From Prado023 sp036375875 (lineage in GTDB: Bacteria > Actinomycetota > Actinomycetes > S36-B12 > CAIYMF01): a stretch of 7,364 bases of DNA. A program made the translations under genes and the position numbers. Numbering within the stretch: the stretch's first letter is position 1; each line of letters opens with the position of its first letter. The notes under the pieces were generated by a model, which saw nothing but the letters and a program-made list of their open reading frames with translations, was not told the DNA's origin and made no database searches. The stretch covers positions 1 through 7,364 of the forward strand of contig DASVBK010000171.1 of the NCBI GenBank assembly GCA_036375875.1, given 5' to 3'. Positions 1 to 6,800 of this stretch are shown in pieces.

Positions 1-3000
1 GTGCATGAGCATGGTGGCCTCGGCGTTCCAGTACGGCTGGCCGCCGACGTTGATGCCGGTCACGATCACGTTGATCTCGCCGCCGCCCTGCGTGAACTCG
101 ATGATCCGGCGCAGCGTCAGCGCGATCCAGTCCATGTTCTCCGTGCCGGACTCCATCGAGATCAGCGCCCCGGAGGACACCGCGAACCACTCGACCGGGA
201 TGCCTCGCTCGGCGGCCAGGGCCAGGCACGCGTTCACGCGCCGGCACTCCGGCTCGGCCAGGTTGCCCAGGCCGCGGGTGGGGTCCGAGAGCATCGCCAC
301 GCGGGTCATGCCCTCCGGGTAGGCGTCGGTGTAGCTCGTGAGCAGGCCCACCACGAGGTTGGACGCGTTGAGGCCGGGCTCGCGCAGCACCGGCACCAGC
401 CCCTCACCGGACTCGTCGAGGTCGAGCTCTTCGAAGTGCGCCGGCTTGAACTTGCCGACGGTGCCCGGCGGCGGGGCGAACATGCGCAGGATCTCGAACG
501 GGTAGGGCACCCCGAAGCGCTGCGAGGTGAGCACCTTCTGCCGGTACCGGGTGAGCGGACGCACGATGTCGTCGCGCGGCGGCTCCTCGGTGATCGTGAT
601 CGAGCGCTGGATGATCCCGTCGACGTTGAGCACGACAGGGCGCAACGAGCCGTCCGGCTCACGTAGCGACGTGCGGATGACCACCATCTCGAGGCCGGCC
701 CCGCCGGCCAGCGGCACGAGCATCTCGGCGAGGTCGCCCCAGTGGTCGCGAGGCACGTCCCACGGCCGGCGCACGAACAGCGTGATGCGGTTCGCCTGCG
801 GGCGGTCACGCTCGGCGAACGTCGCCCGTGCGCGGCGCATCGCGATGATGGACTGCAGGCCCATCCGCTCGAGCATCGGGTAGCTCGTGCGGCCGGCACG
901 TCCGCCCGGAAGCGCGGTCATGTCCCGCACCTCGGCCAGGGCGAACAGCCGGTGGTCCTTCGGGTTCTGCTTGGCGACCCCGTGGAACAGGTACACGTCC
1001 TCGGTGGAGGGCAGCCGGGTGAGGTCGAAGTTGGCCAGGCGCCAGAGCTCCAGCCGCTTGGCGAGCATCGGGTGCAGGTTGCGGTAGAAGCGGTCCTCGA
1101 CGGGCTCGCCGTCCGGTCCGGTGCGGAACGTCACGTACTGGGTGCGGTACTCCGGGTCGACGTCGGACGCGAGGCTCGAGATCGTCAGGTCGAGCCGCCA
1201 GAGGGGGCGGCCGAGCTGCCATCCGGCGACGTCCGCGCGCAGCGCCTCCGCCAGGTCGTCGCCATTGGGCTGGCTGTCGGGCCGCCAGCACATGACGTCG
1301 ACGACGGGGGAGCGTTCGGCTGGCACGTCGGCCAGGTGCGTGGCGATCGCGCGGCCGAGGTCGGCCAGGCCGGACAGCGGCGCGAACGTGAGCATCAGGT
1401 GGATCCTGCGGTGCTCCCAGTCGTAGTCGGCCACGCAGAACTGCACGCCCTCGACCTGCACGATGCGGATGTCGCGCAGCGGCCGGGTGCGGTACCAGCG
1501 CCGCGCCCGCACCTCGAGCAGGGCCGACTGCAGGTCGGGGTCCACGCCGCTGGCGATGCGGTGGCGCAGGATCGTCTCGCGCATCGGCTGCGGGCACTCC
1601 ACGAGCGCGGTGATCCGCTCGGCGCGGTCGGCGCGGCGGGGGTCGTCGGTCAGGGCCGCGAGGTGGGCCTCCATCTCCGCGGCGACCGCCCCGCGGCCGG
1701 CCTCCACGACCGGCTCGTCGACGAACCGGAAGCGAGCGTCGCGAGCGAGGTCGGCGATCGCCTCGAGCTGCCCCTGCGTGGCGGCGCTGAGCCGGTCGTA
1801 GCGGACGCCCGTGGCGACCGTGTCGGTCAGGGGCAGGATCCGGTCGCGGTAGCGCAGCCGCCGCTCCAGGATGCTGGTGACCACTGCCGCGAGCTTGGGC
1901 AGCCGGGCCTGGGCGCCGAACAGCAGCACGACCGCGTCCTCGAGGGCGGGGTTGCGTCGCAGGTCCGTGACACCGTACCGGGCGAGCACCCGGGTCAGGC
2001 GGCGGCGGATCGGGTCGGGCATGCCGATGCGGTCCGGGTCGAGCCACTGCAGGTAGCCGATGAGGTACTCGCGGGCGCTCGTCGTCCCCCCGACCAGCGC
2101 GCCGGTGCGCTCCTCCGAGGAGACCCGGTCGGCCTGCCACAACAGGCCCAGTTCGCTGAACAGGTCGAGGAAGGCGTCCTCGGCGGCCAGCAGGCTCGGA
2201 TCGCCGGCACTGGCCCGGTTGGCGAAGGCGCGCTGCTCGGCCAGCAGGCCGCGCAGGGCGACTGGGTCCAGGTCGTAGCCCAGCAGGTAGTTGCTCAGGG
2301 CGTCGAAGACCCGCTCGAAGGGCGGGCGACCGGAGGTGTCAGCCAGGGCCATGCCCGCGAACGAGACCCGGGTGCCCGGGGCGTCGCTGATGGGTGCCCC
2401 GTCGTCGGCAGGGGGCCGGATGCGCAGCAGCGGCATGCCGGCGTCGACCTGCTCGTTGGGCAGTACGTCGACGGCGGTCACCGTGCCGGCGAACGTGGCG
2501 CGGATGGTGGACTCCATCTTCATCGCCTCGACGACCACGAGGGGATCGCCGGGCGCGACCTCCTGGCCGGGGGCGACCGCCAGCGAGACGATGAGCGCCG
2601 GCCACTCGGCCCGCACGGGCACGCCCTCCTCGCGGTCCACGCGATGGGCCACCCCGTCGATCTCGAGCAGGCAGCCCGAACCATGCCCGTTGCCCACGAC
2701 GTGGTGGCGGGTGCCGGCGCAGGTGACGGTCCACTCGTAGTCGTCGTCGCGCTGCACCCCGAGCTCGGCGACCTGGTCCCCGGCCTCGATGCGGTAGCGG
2801 TCCGGCCCGGTGCGGTGCACGACCAGCTCGTAGCGCTGGCCACCGTGGATCAGCGTGACCGGGACGCCAGCGTCGTTCGCCGGCTCTGGCCGGCCGCGCG
2901 CCGCGCGCGCGTGGAACGCCGCCTGCTGGATGGCCCGTTGCGCATCGGCGGCCCGCACCGCAGCGACCAGCACGGCCAGCGGGTCGGGTGCGGTGCTGGT

Positions 3001-3798
3001 TGCCGGCCGCGTGGTGCGCCCGGCGTGCGTCGCGAGCACGGCCAGCAGGGCACAGCGGTTGCTCCCGGCCCCATCGACCACGACGGCGGAATCGCGCAGG
3101 GCGTGGTGCAGCCGGCGCATCGCGACGTCGCGGTCGCGGCCGTGGGCCACGACCCGCAGCACCACGTCGGAGCCCACCGCGTCGCCCACCTCCGCATGGG
3201 AGAGCACCCGGATCCCGGGTCCCACGGGCAGTCGCAGGTGGCGCAGCGGGGCGCCGTCGGCCGCCTGGGGGGCACGCAGGTGGGCGGCGACGGCATGCCC
3301 GCTGGGCTCCGGCGGCGCGGGCCAGGCCAGCAGCGCGCGACCGCCGGTGGGGGTCCACGCGCCCTCGGGCAGGTCCAGGCCGAGCAGCTCCTCGGCCAGC
3401 GGCCAGCAGTCCAGCGGTGGCTCGGCCGGCCGTGGGGCGGCGCCTGCGCCCATCGCGTACGTCGAGCAGTGCGGCCCGGGCCCTGCGTCGCGGGCCTCGG
3501 CCAGGGCGGCGGCGAGCACCACGTCGTGCAGCGCGGGGGGCAGCTCCGTCGTCTCGATGATGTCCCGCCCAGTGGCGCCGGGCACGACCCGGCACGCCGG
3601 CAGCGTCCAGGTCTGACCCTCGACGTCCACCAGCACCGGCACGGCGACCAGCCCGGTGGGCGGGGCGTCGGCGGGGACCGATCGTGGGTCCGCCGCCGGC
3701 TCCGGTGCGGTGGGCGGCAGGCTGGGCGGCAGTCCACCCGTGCCCGTGACCGGGCCCTGCGGGGCCCCCTGACTCGTGCTGGTGTCGGTGCTGTCCAT
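1..3798 (-). CDS. BC-less multidomain acetyl/acyl-CoA carboxylase-like protein (biotinyl domain + ACC central region + carboxyltransferase), 3' end outside window
   Basis: Seen: ATG at 3798-3796 opens a frame with no stop for 1266 codons, ending exactly on base 1, so the C-terminus is off the window. Residues 1-48 are Pro/Ala/Thr rich and probably disordered. Residues about 85-265 resemble the C-terminal part of biotin carboxylase: PLAEELLGLDL matches the region after the QVEHPVTE signature, SGHAVAAHL matches GHAVECRI, and GIRVLSHAEVGD...VVAHGRDRDVAMRRL matches the BC C-terminal domain. Residues 270-395 look like a BT/linker region. Residues 396-462 are a biotinyl domain with EAMKM, Lys427 being the biotin site. 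Residues about 480-1080 resemble the ACC central region. From about 1080 on comes the CT N-domain (YPEGMTRVAML, SGTENMDW, GGEINVIVTGINVGGQ, NAEATMLMH). Family knowledge: this scaffold normally carries BC, biotinyl and CT activities and makes malonyl-type CoA thioesters in the cytosol. Odd: the ATP-grasp half of BC and its NTRxQVEH signature are absent, and SGALI replaces the more usual SGA[RK]I in CT. It lies 20 bases after the synthase gene, so probably in its operon. Extender supply is inferred; a transcarboxylase or decarboxylase is the alternative. Confidence 0.93.
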   Translation of the reverse strand, partial: MDSTDTSTSQGAPQGPVTGTGGLPPSLPPTAPEPAADPRSVPADAPPTGLVAVPVLVDVEGQTWTLPACRVVPGATGRDIIETTELPPALHDVVLAAALAEARDAGPGPHCSTYAMGAGAAPRPAEPPLDCWPLAEELLGLDLPEGAWTPTGGRALLAWPAPPEPSGHAVAAHLRAPQAADGAPLRHLRLPVGPGIRVLSHAEVGDAVGSDVVLRVVAHGRDRDVAMRRLHHALRDSAVVVDGAGSNRCALLAVLATHAGRTTRPATSTAPDPLAVLVAAVRAADAQRAIQQAAFHARAARGRPEPANDAGVPVTLIHGGQRYELVVHRTGPDRYRIEAGDQVAELGVQRDDDYEWTVTCAGTRHHVVGNGHGSGCLLEIDGVAHRVDREEGVPVRAEWPALIVSLAVAPGQEVAPGDPLVVVEAMKMESTIRATFAGTVTAVDVLPNEQVDAGMPLLRIRPPADDGAPISDAPGTRVSFAGMALADTSGRPPFERVFDALSNYLLGYDLDPVALRGLLAEQRAFANRASAGDPSLLAAEDAFLDLFSELGLLWQADRVSSEERTGALVGGTTSAREYLIGYLQWLDPDRIGMPDPIRRRLTRVLARYGVTDLRRNPALEDAVVLLFGAQARLPKLAAVVTSILERRLRYRDRILPLTDTVATGVRYDRLSAATQGQLEAIADLARDARFRFVDEPVVEAGRGAVAAEMEAHLAALTDDPRRADRAERITALVECPQPMRETILRHRIASGVDPDLQSALLEVRARRWYRTRPLRDIRIVQVEGVQFCVADYDWEHRRIHLMLTFAPLSGLADLGRAIATHLADVPAERSPVVDVMCWRPDSQPNGDDLAEALRADVAGWQLGRPLWRLDLTISSLASDVDPEYRTQYVTFRTGPDGEPVEDRFYRNLHPMLAKRLELWRLANFDLTRLPSTEDVYLFHGVAKQNPKDHRLFALAEVRDMTALPGGRAGRTSYPMLERMGLQSIIAMRRARATFAERDRPQANRITLFVRRPWDVPRDHWGDLAEMLVPLAGGAGLEMVVIRTSLREPDGSLRPVVLNVDGIIQRSITITEEPPRDDIVRPLTRYRQKVLTSQRFGVPYPFEILRMFAPPPGTVGKFKPAHFEELDLDESGEGLVPVLREPGLNASNLVVGLLTSYTDAYPEGMTRVAMLSDPTRGLGNLAEPECRRVNACLALAAERGIPVEWFAVSSGALISMESGTENMDWIALTLRRIIEFTQGGGEINVIVTGINVGGQPYWNAEATMLMH
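2413..2613 (-). other. Biotinyl (BCCP) domain within the carboxylase-like gene
   Basis: Residues 396-462 form a typical biotinyl fold: hydrophobic strands, PGQEVAPGDPL before the hairpin and EAMKMES at the tip, then FAGTVTAVDV and the closing strand. Lys427 (codon 2520-2518) is the predicted biotinylated residue. The motif is intact, so the carrier function appears kept even though the domain that would charge it with CO2 is not. Confidence 0.92.
3004..3546 (-). other. Degenerate biotin carboxylase C-terminal remnant within the carboxylase-like gene
   Basis: Residues about 85-265 can be aligned by eye with the second half of biotin carboxylase. Conserved landmarks are the segment after the QVEH signature (EELLGLDL), the GHAV strand and GIRV...VVAHGRDRDVAMRRL. 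The stretch where MNTRxQVEH should be reads PRPAEPPLDC, so the catalytic Arg, Gln and Glu are gone, and the YYDxM segment is replaced by SDVVL. The preceding ATP-grasp and N-terminal domains are absent. The remnant may survive as a scaffold for the biotinyl and CT parts. Confidence 0.75.
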
Positions 3799-3809
3799 GC
3801 CTGGCCTGC

Positions 3810-3815
3810 CCTCCT
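3810..3815 (-). promoter_or_regulatory. Shine-Dalgarno site (AGGAGG) of the carboxylase-like gene
   Basis: On the minus strand AGGAGG lies 11 bases before the ATG at 3798 and just after the synthase stop codon. It fixes this ATG as the start; upstream in the same frame there is no stop for a short distance, but no better-placed start. The 20-base gap between the genes leaves little room for a promoter, so co-transcription and perhaps translational coupling are likely. Confidence 0.85.
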
Positions 3816-3818
3816 GGC

Positions 3819-6800
3819 TCAGTCGGCCATGACGGCGCGCAGCGGGGCCTGCTGGTCTTCAGGCAGGTCCTGCGGCAGCGCGATGGTGCGGTAGCCCTCG
3901 AGCCGGACCGCGACGGTACCCGCGGCGTCGGTCACGACGCAGGCGAAGCCGTCCTCGGTCGGCCGGGCGGTGGCGACGTAGCGGCCCTCGGGGGGCTGCT
4001 CGCCACTGGCACCGGCCAGCACCACCGCGCGGGTCACGTGGGTCGGCAGCGCGAGGCGGCCCTCACGGCCGGCCTCCCAGAGGCCCGCGGCCTGGAAGCA
4101 CAGCTCGATGAGGCGCGGTGCCGCCTGCAGCGGGGCGTCCGACGGGCTGTGGTTGGCCGGCAGGTCGACGGCGAACTCTGCCGCCGGGCCGTCCCCGGCC
4201 CGCCACGCCGATGTCACGACCTGGTAGGCGGGCCCGTGGAAGTACATCCGGTAGACGTCGTCCGCGCTGGCCTCCGCGCCCTCGCGGGCGGGCGGCTCGG
4301 CGTGCTGCGCCTCGGGCGCCGCCTGCGACAGCCGCACCCGGCCGGTGAAGTGCACCGTGCGGGTGGGGGCATCGCTGCCCGGGAGGGCTCGCTCCGCCTC
4401 GATGCGGCACTCCGCGACCAGGTCCTCGCCGTCGGGGTGCACCAGGGCCAGCAGCTCGATGCTGCGCGGCTCGTCGCGGTAGAACTTCAGCGGTGCCCGG
4501 AAGTCGACGTCCTCGACCGCCGCCAGCGCCCAACCGGGCGCGAGCAGCCGCGCGACCTCGACCATGCCCTCGATGCCCATGACGCCGGGCAGCAGGGCCG
4601 TGACCCGATCGCCGCGGTGGTCGTCGAGGAACGGCTGCTCCTTGGGGTCGAGCTCGGTCCGCACGACCAGGCCGTCGTGGACGCTGTCGCGCACGACCTC
4701 GCCCACCATCGGCCCGGCGTGCGCGCACGCCTCGGTGAACGCGGCCGGATCGATCCCCCCGGTCTCGTGGAACTCCGTCGCCATCATGCCCAGGCGCCCG
4801 GCCACGACGACCTCACCGGCCTGCGGCCCGCTGGTCAGCTCGCGACGGATCCAGGCGATACCTGCCTCGGGCGGCAGCATCTGCACGCCGGCCGCGGCCA
4901 TGATCTTGGGGATCGAGCCGCGCGTGGCCATGCCGATCCCGCCCCACGCCGTCCAGTCCAGGGCGATCCCGCGGGTGCCCGGGCGGGTGCGGCGCATGCT
5001 GCTGGCGATGGAGCACAGCAGCTGGTTGGCCGCGGCGTAGTCGGTCTGCCCGGCGTTGCCGAAGCGGCCGGCGACCGAGCTGAACCCGACGGTGGCCCCG
5101 ATGGGGGTGTCACCGAAGGCGTGCATCAGGTTGAACCAGCCGTCGGCCTTCACGCCGAACACCAGCTCGAACTCCGCGCGCTCCTTCTTGGCCAGGCCCT
5201 TGCTGATCTCCAGCCCGGCGGCGTGCAGCAGCACGTCGACCCGCTCGTGCGCCGCCGTGATCTCCGCGACGATCCCCGCGACGGCCGCGCCGTCGCGCAG
5301 GTCGACGCAGTGGTAGTGAGCGGTGCCGCCCGCGGCCTCGACCGCGTGGATCGCGGACAACGCCGAGGCCAGCCGCTCGAAGCGGGCGAGCTCCCGCTCG
5401 ATGAGCACGGGGGTCGGCTTCTCGCCGCGTGCGGCGAGCTGCTCGGCGATGCGCGGCTTCAGCGCGCCCGGATCGGCGAGGTAGGCCTGCAGGTCGGCGT
5501 CGGCCGGATCGGGCTTCGGCGCCAGGTCCAGCAGGTGGAACGTGCCGCCCGAGTGGCTGGCCAGGTCGGCGGTGATCGCCGAGACGATGCTGCCCGCCGC
5601 GCCCGTGACCACGAACACCGAGTCGGGACCCAGCTGCATCGCACCATCGGCCGGCGCGTCCTGTGGGGTGAACGGCACCTCCACGAGGCCGACGCCCCAG
5701 CGTCCGCCGCCGGTGTGCCCGATCTCGACGCAGCCCGGGTCGGCCAGCGTCTCGTCGAGCAGCGCGTCGGCCAGGGCACTGGTCTTGCGGCTGGCCGGGA
5801 AGTCGACGGCCTTGACCAGCACCTCCGGGCGCTCCTTCTTGTACGACTTGGCGAAGCCGACCACGGCCCCGCCGAGCGGGGAGGTGGCGCCTGCTGCGTC
5901 GTAGCCCAGGAACCCGCCGAGGCGGCTGCCGACGACCAGGAACGGCTCGTCCTCGACCACCTGGTGGAACAGGGCGTGCAGCGCGACCACCCGCCGGCGC
6001 AGCGCCTCGCGCCACGTCGCGAGGTCGAGCCCGGCCAACGGCCCCTCGTCATCGAGGGAGGCCAGCCAGTAGACGCCGGTCAGCGGGCCGTCGTCCTTGG
6101 TGAACTCTCCCACCGCGGCGAGCAGCTCGTCGGTGCCCGTGGCGGACTCCAGGGCGAGCACGGCGGTGCCGCGCTTGGCCAGCTTCTTGACCAGCGCCGC
6201 GCCCACGCCGCCCTCGTCCAGGACGACCAGCACACGAGCGTCGGCGTCGAGCTGCACGCCGCTCGGCACGCACGCGCCGAGCGCCGGGCGCAGGGCCGGC
6301 ATCGGCACGCGCCGCGGCAGCGCGTCGACGGCGTCGAGATCGCCGACGAAGGCCGGGGCCGCCTCGGATGCCGGAGCCGGTGCTGCGGCGACCGGGGCTG
6401 CCGCCGCGGCAGTGGTGGCCGAGGCTGCCTGGATGCCGGTCTTGTCGCGGACCCAGCCGATGACGTGGGTGAGGGTGGGGAAGTCGCGCAGCTGCAGGTT
6501 GGGGTCGCGCTCGACGTTGAAGCGGTCGCGGACGGCGGCGAACACCTCGGCCTGCTTGACGGTGTCGACGCCGAGGTCGGCTTCGAGGTCGAGGTCCAGG
6601 TCGAGCAGCTCGGCCGGGTAGCCGGTCATCTCGGCCACGATCCCGACGACGGCATCGGTCACCTCGTCCGGCCCGGCAGCCGGGGGTGCCGCAGCCGCAG
6701 CGGCCGGCGTCAGCTCCTCGACGCGCGCCAGGATCGGGTCGCCGGCGGCGAGTTCGGCAGCGGGCGCGGTGGCCTGGATGCCGGTCTTGTCGCGGACCCA

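Noticed and set aside
2891..2915. Alternating CG run as a possible structural or regulatory DNA element
   Set aside because: It encodes an Ala/Arg-rich helix within the linker of the carboxylase-like protein and is expected by composition alone.
806..3737. Minus-strand open frames at 806-2140, 2339-3595, 2850-3737 and 306-899
   Set aside because: They lie in other frames of the same strand as the carboxylase-like gene and give Arg/Ala/Pro-rich translations without motifs. The frame from 3798 to 1 carries biotinyl and CT signatures throughout.
3546..3850. A frameshift hiding an intact biotin carboxylase upstream of the carboxylase-like gene
   Set aside because: The sequence upstream of 3798 encodes the C-terminus of the synthase DH region with a clear stop at 3819-3821, so no ATP-grasp coding exists there in any frame.
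742..3894. A plus-strand open frame of 1050 codons, and its continuation at 1-666, opposite the carboxylase-like gene
   Set aside because: It is codon-aligned antisense to the real gene. Such frames stay open wherever the sense gene lacks TTA, CTA and TCA codons, which are rare at this G+C. The break at 664-666 is one CTA Leu codon in the sense gene. Its translation is compositionally biased (His, Gly, Arg, Val, Gln) with no recognisable domain.
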